Positions 42,236 through 52,328 of a stretch of DNA of 56,404 bases are shown here, piece after piece. Each line of letters opens with the position of its first letter. Positions within the stretch are counted from its first letter, which is position 1. This stretch comes from Acarospora socialis (lineage: Eukaryota > Ascomycota > Lecanoromycetes > Acarosporales > Acarosporaceae): NCBI GenBank assembly GCA_025617375.2, contig JAMYGW020000022.1:1-56404 (forward strand), written 5' to 3'. The translations under genes and the position numbers were made by a program. The notes beneath the pieces are model-generated. The model saw nothing but the letters and a program-made list of their open reading frames with translations. It ran no database searches and was not told the DNA's origin.

Positions 42236-42579
42236 TATTTTGGTGTTTGATTCAGTAGTGAAGGAGCTATGATGGAAAATTGCTGAGGTGTGTTGTTTAC
42301 TTGGAAGTTTATCAGCTGGAGGGTAAATCAGAAAACAGTTAGCTGCGATTCGCTTGCCGATTCCTAAGCGCGCGCGACATGGTTATTAATGAGTCAAGGA
42401 GTTGCCAAGGCTTGGCGGATCTAGTTGGTTGGAAGACATCGAACAATAAAACACTACAAACACGAAAGCAAATGAATAACCCCCACCTTACTCTACTCTC
42501 TTCGTCCTCGAGGGCCATTATTTCAAAGGCAGGTCCCTTGAATCCCTAGAAAGCTTCAGTGGAAGAAGTACTGACGATA
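42236..42579. promoter_or_regulatory. Divergent intergenic region between the basic protein and the FHA-kinase
   Basis: The 344-bp spacer between two divergent starts must hold both promoters. A pyrimidine-rich tract (CCCCCACCTTACTCTACTCTCTTCGTCC) lies before the kinase start, typical of fungal core promoters. No defined binding site could be assigned. Confidence 0.5.
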
Positions 42580-44268
42580 ATGTCTTCATATGTTATAGAG
42601 AGCGAATCGAAAAATGCTGCCGAATCTTATCCATCGATCATCCGAGCTATCCTTGTGCCACTGTCAAAGTCGGCAACATACTCCATCCATCTTCAAGAAA
42701 ACCGCCGATGGGTTTGTCTGGTTGCTGAGCTCCAATCTCTCCCATCGCCATGTTCTTCTGACAACGATGATGGAGCCCAGACATCGTCCTTGTCAAATAC
42801 TCCGAAAGGCATTCCTTCTATTGCAAAGAAAAGGCTAGATAAGGGCCAACCTGCTATTGTGCTCAGGCAGTCACAAGAGAATGAGAGGTTCACATTCGGC
42901 GCATCACCGAACAACGACGTGGTCCTTAAACACCCAGAACAGCTGGATCAAGAGGCTTGCTACATAAATCTCCTACATTTCCAGCTATATCCGGACCCAG
43001 ACCACGAAGCTCTAGACCTGTATAACAATTCAGGCTCCAGCTTCGCCGTTTCCTCTCTCCACGCGTCTCGATCTGAGGACAATCTGTTACCCGGTCACCA
43101 TGCCAGACTCGAATACGGAAGTTGGCGGCTCAGGCTTGGCAATGGATTAGATTTTGAAATCAGGATTATGCCATACACACCAGAAGAAACAGGCTGTCAT
43201 GCATCGATAATCTCCCCGGTTAGGGAGATCTCATTCACCAAGCCCAAGAGAACGACAGAAATGACTAAATTGCCCAAAAGGGTCATCTCTAAGAATATCC
43301 TGTCTCGTCCGACGGGATCAGAAACAGCTATCGTGAGGAAGAAGCAGCCTGCTTCGGAAGGATCTGGAAGACAAAAGAAACCTGAATTACAGTCTCAGTC
43401 TTATTCTAAGATTGCTACACCAAATGGAACTATTGGGCAGAGCATGCGAACACAGGTGTTCAAAGCTGAGCGTAACGGCGTGGTAGTTGCAATCAAAGCG
43501 TGTCGGAAACCCGAACTGAAAGTATCCGCGGAAACCTGGAGGAATGAGCTGCAAATACTATGCAATGTACATCATGTATGTCCTCCGAAGCATCTGACTT
43601 TTCATGATCTAACCCTCTAGCAGCCGTCAATTATAGAACTCATCCACTATGATGCTGCAAGTCTTGCCCTTGAACTTGAATACATCGGGCCTGATCTATC
43701 GCATTTTGTCGATGCACAGCGAATGTCACGATTGTCAGAAAACCAACAACATCGGGTCTTGATAGATATCAGTCATGGCATTAAATATATCCATTCCAAG
43801 AGCATCATTCATCTTGATATCAAGCCCCAAAATATCCTACTCAGCACCGGTGGTAGAGCCGTGCTTTGCGACTTCGGATTCTCTATCAGAGGAGCTACCA
43901 ATCCGGTGCAGAATAACAGCGGAACACCCTGCTATGTACCACCAGAATATATTTCCACGCGCCGGCGAGGATTCCCGGGTGATATCTGGGCATTTGGGAT
44001 CACGTTACTTTTTGCATTTGGCCTAATACCCCTGCCAAAGGGCAGCTGGAAGATTGCAGACGTCTTTGAGAGCGAGCAGGCTTTCTCTGAGATGCGAGGT
44101 TGGCTTGGTAGGGTTGAGCAAACTGCCGAGAATGTTCCGGAAGGATTATCTCTCCTTCGTTCAATGCTTTCTATTGAAACCAAAAAGCGTATCACAGCTT
44201 CGCGCTTGGTCAACAGCTTGCCTGCAACAATGCTAGGTGAGCCTATACCTATCGTGAATGTTATATAG
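42580..44268 (+). CDS. FHA-domain protein kinase (547 aa)
   Basis: Two exons (42580-43575, 43621-44268) join in phase over a 45-bp intron (GTATGT...CTAACCCTCTAG). The annotated start is the first ATG; an upstream GTG is not used in fungi. Residues about 95-205 resemble an FHA fold (FTFGASPNNDVVL, LHFQLYPDP, LLPGHHARLEYGSWRLRLG). A basic linker (KRVISKNILSRPTG) leads to a kinase domain. VAIKACRK carries the ATP-site Lys, WRNELQIL the helix-C Glu, HLDIKPQN the catalytic loop (Leu replacing the usual Arg of HRD), CDFGFS the Mg-binding DFG, and PPE replaces APE. FHA-kinases such as Rad53/Chk2 act in DNA damage signalling; this one is too divergent for orthology. The glycine loop is poorly defined. 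Confidence 0.8.
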
Positions 44269-44523
44269 CTTAGAAGTAAAATCCGAGCCAGAGCTCACAA
44301 GAGAGAGTCATGTATTTGGAGGATGCTCAGGCGAGGGTATAGATTCAAAAACCTGTTCGGAATGTATGGTTTGGAATCTCTACTGTGGTTGTCCAAAGAC
44401 CGTGCATATATCTATTTGATCTTGGTCTCAGGCTTGACGGTACCTGCTGAAAGCACATTATTGCCACATCACCAGAATTCAAGGGGGGTGGACATCGATT
44501 ATTTATTCTAATCACTCAACAAA
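44269..44523. other. Spacer, no feature
   Basis: Only a 62-residue frame without a domain (44323-44511) lies here. Confidence 0.3.
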
Positions 44524-44840
44524 TTACCATTTGGCAGTCTTTATGGGCTTTTCACCATTGTTCTTGACCCTTGTGCAACGTCCAGGCATGTTCTTGATAC
44601 GATCTTGTATCTCCTTTATGGTGTTTCTGTCCCGTTTGTCCTGAATAGCTGCTTTGACATCCTCTTCAGAGTGAAACAGCCTACGCCGTAATCTCTGCTT
44701 TATGATATTTCAGCAGGCCTCCAGGGTTCAGATCTGGACTTTGTGCAGGGTGCATGGGGTTTTGGATGCCAGCTTTGAGAACACTGTACCAGGTAGTTGT
44801 CTGGAAAACCGACAGGCGCTGATTGCCATCATATGAATGC
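44524..44840 (-). pseudogene. Tc1/mariner transposase remnant (C-terminal)
   Basis: The block MHPAQSPDLNP is followed, in a second frame, by IIKQRLRRRLFHSEEDVKAA, then RDRNTIKEIQDRI, and an NNGEKPIKTAKW end, the conserved tail of Tc1-type transposases with the last acidic region. A TGA stands where Trp is expected in the ACW motif, plus a frameshift. It is unrelated in sequence to the Tc1 element at 33.6 kb, so it comes from a different, older family. No terminal repeats were found. Confidence 0.7.
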
Positions 44841-46805
44841 CCCATTCAAGTGAATCTGGTATGTCTGCCTCTGATAGTTCCGCAAAAGGTTTCCACTTGG
44901 AGAGCGCGCACCGCATTTCTTCCGGGTCGAAACGCTCAAATTGACGTAAACAAAGAATGCCAAGAAAGATTGGTTCAGAGGGAGCATTTTGGCTTGTCGT
45001 GTAATCCATTCCGAAATTGTGCTGTCGACAATCCGTCTTACCACCGGAAAAGTCAAGAAAACTCCGGAATAAGAAAGCGTCTGCTGCTGCTCCAGTCCTT
45101 TTTGGATGCCAATAGGGGAGTTTGGCGCCATCAATGGCCCCAGATATGTTTGTGTGACCGTCCTGAAAAGGTTGGAGCCAGTCCTTTTGGTTTCGCTTGA
45201 GGATATTGAGGGCGGAAGGAGTGTCATACCGGTCACAACATTCCAGACAAAAGTACAAGAGGTTTTGCGTGAACCTCTCAATGATCTGAGGGTTGAAATG
45301 CTAGGCGGTATCAGCAGGTATGTCAGAAAGTGGATTGGTGGATAGGTACTTAAATATCCCAGTTGAGGATTGCCTCCTCAAACTCTGTTCCGCGGCCAGC
45401 CTTGCTGATAACTCTTTAATAACATTCTGCCGGTTCATGACTCCATCCAGTGCGAGTCGCTTCCACAACATTGTCAAGTGTGTTGATTCGAGCTTTTTCC
45501 TTGACCTCCAAGTTCCCGTATATACGTATATTCTCCTCAGCTGGCTCAAACGGATCGTAATCAACAACCAATCTGAAATCCTGAAGTTTCTGAGAGCAAG
45601 TTGAAATATGGTGTTGCAACGACGAGTTTATAAGACTGAGCATGCTGTTGTTCTACAGCAAGGGGGACCATATTGATCATGATGCCCGAGTCCAAAAGGA
45701 AGCGATCTCATTTGAAACCCTCTGGCAGGATTGTATCTGTGAAGAAGCGAACAGGAGTCCATGGCTCATCGCTGAACCGGGACGACGTGATTCTCTGGAC
45801 TGACGTGGATCCGTTTGTAGTGTCTGTGAAAGATTGAAAATTGTCAGTACAAGGCATCCAACGATACCTGTCCACCCGTTCCCATCACAATCCAGAAGCT
45901 TGCTCAAAATATTGTAAATCTGAGAGTGATGAGGTAAGTTATACACAACATCTCGGATCTTCCAAACCATGTGGAAAACGAGTTGGCGATGGTGATGCTC
46001 AGTGTCTCTGTTGCTCAGTAGTCTGGCCTGAGCATTCTCCACCTCCTTTGCGCTACAATGCAGTTGATGTGGGCCAATTCGAGTTGCAGCTCCAACTTCC
46101 CTTGTATTGCATCTGCATTGAGAGAGCAAATCCTTACTTGCAGTTCAGAAGAGATACTATCAGCCTCTTGCAAGAGCCGGATTGAATGGGCGAGCAGGCC
46201 CTCAAGCTCTTTGGTGTAGGTGTCTTTCGCTTTCTGTTCAAGGGCGCAAGCCCAGCTTGGTTGTGGATGCTCCTGGAGATTCAATCAGTCTTATTCATTC
46301 GTCATGTCCCATAACCATCTTGCCTTTGAGCTAGCCATTGATATATGCAATGATAAATCTCGATTGAAACAAGCAGATATGCTGGAGGAATGATTAGCAG
46401 CAAACATGAGAGGCTTAGAGATGTGAAGATAACTTCTTAATAGAGGATGTTGCTGCTGTCTAATGAAGAACAAATGTTGGGCTTGTCGAGAATTGTTTTT
46501 TAATTGTTTTTCTTCATTAACTGTCACCCCAGCGAGACTTATAGCACTCAGTTAGAACGCCTTTTAAAGTCTGAGTACTGGCGGTACAATTGAAACTGTT
46601 GGAGAAACGGTCAGGTGATGTGGTATTCAGCATTCTCAGTCTGAATGTCAATCTGCCAATCTGTCAATCCTATTACCACATAGTGTAACCAAGCGTCACT
46701 AAAGCAAACTCTATACCTCTAATAAGAAGAGGACAATAGCTACACCGTAAGTACAAGCTCCTTCGGGATTTTCTCTATCTGCCACCAGGAAAGTTTCTCT
46801 TCCTA
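44841..46805 (-). other. Decayed coding region of unknown origin
   Basis: Several minus-strand frames have protein-like composition: AFLFRSFLDFSGGKTDCRQ (near 45060), LQDFRLVVDYDPFEPAEENI (near 45560) and LLAHSIRLLQEADSISSELQ (near 46180, coiled-coil-like). They cannot be joined into one gene with visible splice sites and are interrupted by stops. This may be one large broken gene or several. No family is recognised. Confidence 0.35.
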
Positions 46806-47825
46806 CCAGCCCTCCCAGTCAAAATGCGGAGAAGTGCCGCTGAATACTTCAGCATAACGTTCTTTCCCCAGAATGTCACTTAATTCTTTGTCCTCAAAAG
46901 CCTCCCTTACCTCACATCTTGCAAGTCTCTTTTTCTCCTCCCACTTCTTCACCGCCACAAACCATTGCTTTTGGGTCTTGTCAATCAAGACTTTGTATCT
47001 AGGATTGTCTGAAGTTCTTTGTGCCAGCCATCAGAACTAATTGTTTCCAATCGCCGCTCAAGATGGTGTGCGCGTTCCGCGTTCCTCACTAGAATGAAAC
47101 CGCTTTACTTTGACGGGTTTGTAAGGAAAGAGTCCAGCTGGTCACAGTCCTCACACCCACAGCCACGTGTACTGAGGGTCCAGTCTTGGGGAGGGGGCGG
47201 CATAGGCCCTACACAGCGACGAATGTAGACTGCAAGGATATCATGTGAAAACTCAGCTGTGTATGAATTCGGACGGCCGCTGGGAAGCTCCCGTTGTTTT
47301 TTTAATGCCTTGAGTAGAGGAAGGAAGAACAGGGAAAAGGTGTAGCTCGGGTACTTCACAATTTGCGCCTCTTCCTTGAGTCTGTTCATGATCCTATTAA
47401 CTGGAACGTCAAGGACAACACACTGGCTCAGGAGACCGGCAATAGCTGCCGAGTTAAGCTGAGATAGTGGCTGCCATACATCTGTGCATTTTCTGTGCTT
47501 GCTATCATCCAAGTTTTCGAGAGTTGCAGTAGAGATCTGGTCTGCAACAATTACAGATAGTATGTCCCTGGCTATTTCAGAGGCAATTTTGCCCGACTGG
47601 GAGTAGTCAAAAAGGTGAGTAGCAAAGTCAAGGACAAAATCGATGTTGTGTATATTGCATGTCACTGAGGGCAACATCCTTTAACCAGCAGATAACATCA
47701 GTGTCCATCAACATAGAGCAAGGGTTCCTAGGCGAGACTGACTTTGCGAAAATCCACTCAACCCTGTACTGAACACTGACAATCCCGCCATTGGCCGTTT
47801 TTTGCATCCATACCTCACACAGCAC
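46806..47825 (-). pseudogene. 2OG-Fe(II)-oxygenase-type fungal protein, C-terminal remnant
   Basis: The block DWTLSTRGCGCEDCDQLDSF, then LTNPSK, matches the Cys-rich C-terminal motif (W-x6-C-x-C-x2-C-x2-L-x2-FL-x2-P) of a large fungal family annotated as 2OG-Fe(II) oxygenases. A TAA at 47105-47107 follows, where CAA would continue into RNAERAHHLERRLETI. A frameshift near 47010 then leads to LIDKTQKQWFVAVKKWEEKK and a GKERYAEVFSG tail, the usual C-terminus. The catalytic N-terminal part is absent, since sequence past 47825 belongs to another remnant. The family label rests on memory of the motif. Confidence 0.5.
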
Positions 47826-47849
47826 CCGACCTCAGTCTACTACAAGGCC

Positions 47850-48275
47850 ATCGATGACCGCACCACGTAACTCCGACACTGAGTATTATGCACTCCCTAG
47901 CACACCTTGCACAGGAGTATGACGCGGAGATGGCCAGATGTTATGATGCCTGTCCAGCAAATGGTTGATTGCGCAAAGAAGAATATTCGGCTACCTGACA
48001 GCTGCTCGCGGCCGGTCATCGTGCAGGGTAACATCCTCGATTTTAACTCCCTTCAATCTCACGGTCCCGCCGGCAGCCCGGGCTTCGACATCATTCTGTG
48101 TGCTCTGGTATTCCACTCTATTTCTTACACCAAAAGCGCCGACACAATTGCACTCTGGTCTGGCTACCTCGCATTGAGAGGCACCTTGGCTGTTCAATTG
48201 CAGGACGAGCTGAAGAATAGCGCCACCTGTGAGACTTGGAGGATTGGCGATTCTTTGATAGAGATGGTTGTGTAA
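47850..48275 (+). pseudogene. Class I methyltransferase fragment
   Basis: An upstream frame (MHSLAHLAQEYDAEMARCYD, from about 47888) is followed in another frame by QQMVDCAKKNIRLPDSCSRP, then IVQGNILDF and a GFDIILCALVFHSI strand with an LRGTLAVQLQDEL end. This is the second half of a SAM-dependent methyltransferase fold (Asp/acidic loop, motif IV-V), but the GxGxG loop is missing. A frameshift or deletion near 47955 removed it. It abuts the oxygenase-like remnant head-to-head, a sign of rearrangement. Confidence 0.5.
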
Positions 48276-48668
48276 TGGCACGGCTTGATTCATCCGTTCG
48301 CTGTTGTGCATACGCCGAGTTGTTTGGCACAGATCAGCTCCCAGTGAAAGCACACATGTACTTGCCAGCAGGCCCGCTGTGTTTCAGGGCAGCCTGCTGC
48401 AGCTGAAAGAGATTGAAAACTGAATCCAATCATCCATGGACGGTGTTCTGTGCGGCAACATCGGTATGCATTCTCAATATCATCCAGTTTTCAAGAAAGA
48501 GCAAAAATGGCTGACACTTGAAGTGACATAGCTATATAAACTGAGAGTCATCGTCTGAGTCATATGAAGTGAAATCTTCAACCATTAGACTCTCATCAAT
48601 TGTGTTTTGCAGTGATTGCAAGGAACCTCCGCCCTCTACCATTCTAACAGTACCCAAATATATCTTTC
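48276..48668. other. Intergenic stretch, no feature
   Basis: No coding or repeat signal recognised. Confidence 0.35.
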
Positions 48669-49712
48669 TCAGCGTACTTTTATGGCGGAAAAGAATTCAA
48701 ATAGCTCATGCTCACTAGCGGTCAGGAATTCGAATTCTGCGACTCGAAGATGTGGAATGTTCAGCGCATTCCATATTGGACGGAATCTGCCGCTATCATC
48801 TCTGGGAATTGAGGCAAAGTAGAATTCTTCTAACGTTGCGAATAGCCCGACAAACTCCGTAATGTTGTTCTTCCAGCCCCCTGAGCCATTTACCCTTTCA
48901 GAGCTAACAGTAAGCTCCAGCCTGCTGAGGGTGTTGAAGTGAAGCGTGATTTGATTCCTGATGAATATCGGTAATTTGAGCATATCTGGATGAATCCCTT
49001 CGTTTAGGAATGAAAAGGAGAGTTCAGTCAATTGGAGACTGCTTGCACAGACGGCCGCAAAGATGGCCTGCAGAGCTCGACTCTGGATTGGGAGACTGTC
49101 CAAGTCATCCATATCGCAAATGGGCCAAACGCCAGTAGCATCTCTCATGGAGGCAAGCCCCCAGGCTTCTCCATCGTCACATATCGATAGTGTTTTGCAA
49201 TTGCGAAACCTAGCAAACGCGGCCGTCAAGTATGCCGTATCCAGGCCGCATTTTGCCATGGCTTCTTGTTCTTCCAGATGGCGGTTGTACTCCACCTCAT
49301 TTAAAGTATCCCATCTCACTTCCGCTAACCTGTTCCGTGTGTCTTCGGGCGACGAGTGCGATGTTTGGCCAGGCGGTTCCCTCGGCCTCCCCTCTGACAA
49401 ATTGTACCGTCGCTCAAGTTGATTCTGAATGTGATAATTCAATTGAGGGTCAGGAACCAGATGCTGTAATGAAATGTGAAGAGATCGTACTGAAGGGCCA
49501 AATGTGTTGTGTTTAGAGATTTGTATGAGGGTCTCGAGGCTAGCTAGACTGAGTGTGTGGACTCGAGTTTCGAAAAAGGATTTAATATATCCTGAAAGCG
49601 ATTTTGTGTTGATTTCTCTGCAACAAAATCGGAAGTGAAAGAATGCCTTTGGTTCCAATTCGGCTGCAATTAGCGTTATTATCTCGGTGGGTAAGCCGGC
49701 GAGCGTGGTCAT
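48669..49712 (-). CDS. F-box protein (347 aa)
   Basis: The frame starts at ATG 49712 with LAGLPTEIITLIAAELEPKA, then FFHFRFCCREINTKS, a typical F-box at the N-terminus. The rest has leucine-rich, repeat-like strands (SLETLIQISKHNTFGPSV, LQLTELSFSFLNEG, LSRLELTVSS). It ends ...FFSAIKVR at a GTACGC sequence, so a further exon after 48675 is possible. As an SCF adaptor it would recruit unknown substrates. No frame damage is seen. Confidence 0.75.
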   Translation of the reverse strand: MTTLAGLPTEIITLIAAELEPKAFFHFRFCCREINTKSLSGYIKSFFETRVHTLSLASLETLIQISKHNTFGPSVRSLHISLQHLVPDPQLNYHIQNQLERRYNLSEGRPREPPGQTSHSSPEDTRNRLAEVRWDTLNEVEYNRHLEEQEAMAKCGLDTAYLTAAFARFRNCKTLSICDDGEAWGLASMRDATGVWPICDMDDLDSLPIQSRALQAIFAAVCASSLQLTELSFSFLNEGIHPDMLKLPIFIRNQITLHFNTLSRLELTVSSERVNGSGGWKNNITEFVGLFATLEEFYFASIPRDDSGRFRPIWNALNIPHLRVAEFEFLTASEHELFEFFSAIKVR

Positions 49713-50712
49713 GTTCTCTGCGGTATGTAGCTCGCCCACCCGCCTCGTGGTTAAGGTCAGATGGCCGCAACGGTGAGGTTAAGGTTCTGGAATCTGCGAA
49801 CAACGGCTGAAATGTCACTGGAATGGATTCTACCATGCGACGGCGTTGTAAAAAGTGTAGCGACAGCGAGTTGGGGCTGGTGGAACGACGTGATCGTGAG
49901 CGAGAGGTTTTCTGTTGTAGGAGAAGGTCTAATTGGGCCTCTAGCCTGTCAAATCAAGCATTGATTTTGCTGATCAGGAGCTTATTGACGTCGATTGAGG
50001 CTATTGCGGACGGTTTTGGGTGCGAAAGCGTAGTTATGGAATTCGTAGGTAGCCGTGGTAACTAGGAATAGGCTGATTCCGCAAAGTGAATTCGATTTCA
50101 TGTGGTCACATACTATACCACTGATGTCACCTCCTCGCTTAAGGAAAGTCCGAAATGCTTGATACCAAACATGGGACGTAAGATCAGGTCCTATCACTTA
50201 TTGATGAAGCTAAATGCAGAGATCACACTAGAAACGCGAGCGAGTACAATAGCGGAGCTGCCTGTGGAGACATTGACTTCCATTGGTGAACACTTAATTT
50301 ACTAGATTTCTGATGCGCGGCCGTTTACAGACTACGCAAGCTCAATGGACATTGTTCCATTTGCGTGTTCCACATAACTTAAGTGAAGAGAAAGAGAAAA
50401 ACAATGCCTACTGGTATGTGCTCAAAGATCTGTTCCATTCAACTAATGACCTGGGAAAGCTAATCAAGCGACGCAGTAGCAGGTCAACATTGAATACCCC
50501 TAGTATCCCAGCATCATTATCCCAGCATCATACGCTTAAACCCCAAGAAAACAGCAGCCAACCTTTCGATCTCGCCCGGAAATAATACTTGCCGAAAGTT
50601 GCACTCACAGGGGCATTTGAGTACTCAGCAGGCTTGACTCGATTCTGGCATGAGGAGGATACTTTTAAAACCAGCGTTTTTCGCCTAAGGTACAGGCCTG
50701 TATGCCCTTCTC
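49713..50712. other. Intergenic stretch with an F-box-like trace
   Basis: At 50230-50305 (plus) a short segment reads ASTIAELPVETLTSIGEHLIY followed by a stop and ISDARPFTDYAS, which resembles an F-box start; it may be a remnant paralog. Short TATCCCAGCATCATTATCCCAGCATCAT repeats lie near 50503-50531. Nothing else is clear. Confidence 0.35.
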
Positions 50713-51030
50713 CTAACTGTTAAACCCCAGGCCAGAGTTATCCCAGACAGCTCCAAATATAGCCTCCATTCTGGTGGACATTGTTGTGGGTGAAACAACA
50801 TTGTTCTGAGATGAAGCAAGATTGATGATATTCATCAAACCAATATCATGTTTCACACAGTCAAGATTGTTGTTTGAACAAACCCTGAAGACTGTGGTTT
50901 GCATATATTCTATCGCTTGCGAGTTATGCTGTCTTTCAATGTTACTAATCACTACTGATTCCTGGATTTGCAGCCTCAAATTACATGTGTGGGCTGTTAT
51001 TCTATGGTGGGAGGTCATAATCTGAAAAAA
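50713..51030 (-). pseudogene. RNase III domain fragment
   Basis: The frame includes CSNNNLDCVKHDIGLMNIIN, then VVSPTTMSTRMEAIFGAVWD, the last two helices of a fungal RNase III catalytic domain (the SN-NL and T(M/L)-EA-GAV(W/Y) motifs). A stop (TAG) follows at GFNS, after which EKGIQA-like sequence continues in frame. The signature motif with the catalytic acidic residues upstream is missing. It is a fragment, not a working nuclease. Confidence 0.6.
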
Positions 51031-52328
51031 CTTGTGAGGGTTCATCTGCAAGGTTTCCGCACGACGAGTAATCCGTCAAGTTAATTCAAAGAATGCAAAG
51101 TCAACGAGATAAGAATGCACCACTTCACACTGTGTCCGCAATCCTACCGGCAACCATTCTTGTTCACTGTTGGGGGAACTTACATTGTCATTTTTGCATT
51201 CTATTGCGAGCCCCTTTCACTGAATCTTGTGAGGGGTCGAAAGGGAGGATGATTGGATCACAACTGGTCTTTGACCGTCTCTGCTCCACGCTTCCTGGCA
51301 TCTCTAGGTTGATTCTGCTGCATGCGGCACAGACTGGCCAGTTAGGTCGATGAGATGTATGGAGTATTAGTACTCGGTCCACCTGAGGTATACAATTCGT
51401 ATCATATGATGAGTGGCTTGCAAGCAGAGTAAGCGGACACCGGGTGGCTTCGGTCCGTAGCCCGTGTGAACAGCCTAAGGTACTTGGTTTGATTGATTGA
51501 TTAGTTATTGATATATGATTGCTTTATAGGGACCAAAGGCTTCGGATCATTCACAATTTACTTTTGATACCAACTTCTCCAATTCATATCCCTACCTATT
51601 TCGCCAGGGCAAATTCTAGCCTTCTTGGCTTTCAAGAGAACAGATATTTGACTCTCAACGCGTCTCCACAATGCTCTGACCATCCACAACCTTTGGCAAT
51701 TGCATTTTCTACCCTTTTGACGATACTGATACAGTGTGCCCTATGGGTCATCACTTATATGGAGTTTGATTGACGCTTTAGATCATCGGTGCATGTAAAT
51801 CTCATAAAGCAGAGTGTAAACCTTTAACACAATTGTTAAAAACCTTGGCTGAGTGCATCTGAAGGTTTGTGCCTAGGACAGTCTCATATCTAGTTGGCAA
51901 TGCCAAAATGAGAGTGTAAAATCTGAACTGGGGCAAGGAGAGGGGTTAGAACATCAAGATTGGCAGCCGGCCGTGATGTCGTCACTGTGGGTGCAAGATG
52001 GAGCTGTCCCTGAGGTTGTTCAATGACTGTCCACTATTATGGAACCTTATCTCTCAAATCCACACTATACAAAGAGGATTGGCAAGCCCAGCGGGCGCTT
52101 CATCACAGTACTGGAGGGTGAGCACTGGCGTTTCGCACTCATCGAGAAGCGTTTGCCTCTTAGCCTGCCTGACAAACCATTGCCTGTTCCGCCTATATAC
52201 CAAATGATATTGTGGTTGGATTTTCAGTTTAGGACAACGACGCTCAACATGGTCATTCATCACAATTAAATGCCAATTCATAGATTCTTTGCCGGGGCAT
52301 ATCAGACGTTAGTCACGCGCCACTCCTT
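51031..52328. other. Intergenic stretch with one weak frame
   Basis: A plus-strand ATG frame at 52039-52269 (MEPYLSNPHYTKRIGKPSGR...) has protein-like composition for its first 55 codons but no known domain. The rest shows no coding signal. Confidence 0.3.

Noticed and set aside
44823-45200. 125-codon plus-strand frame
   Set aside because: Opposes better coding sequence on the minus strand and shows no domain.
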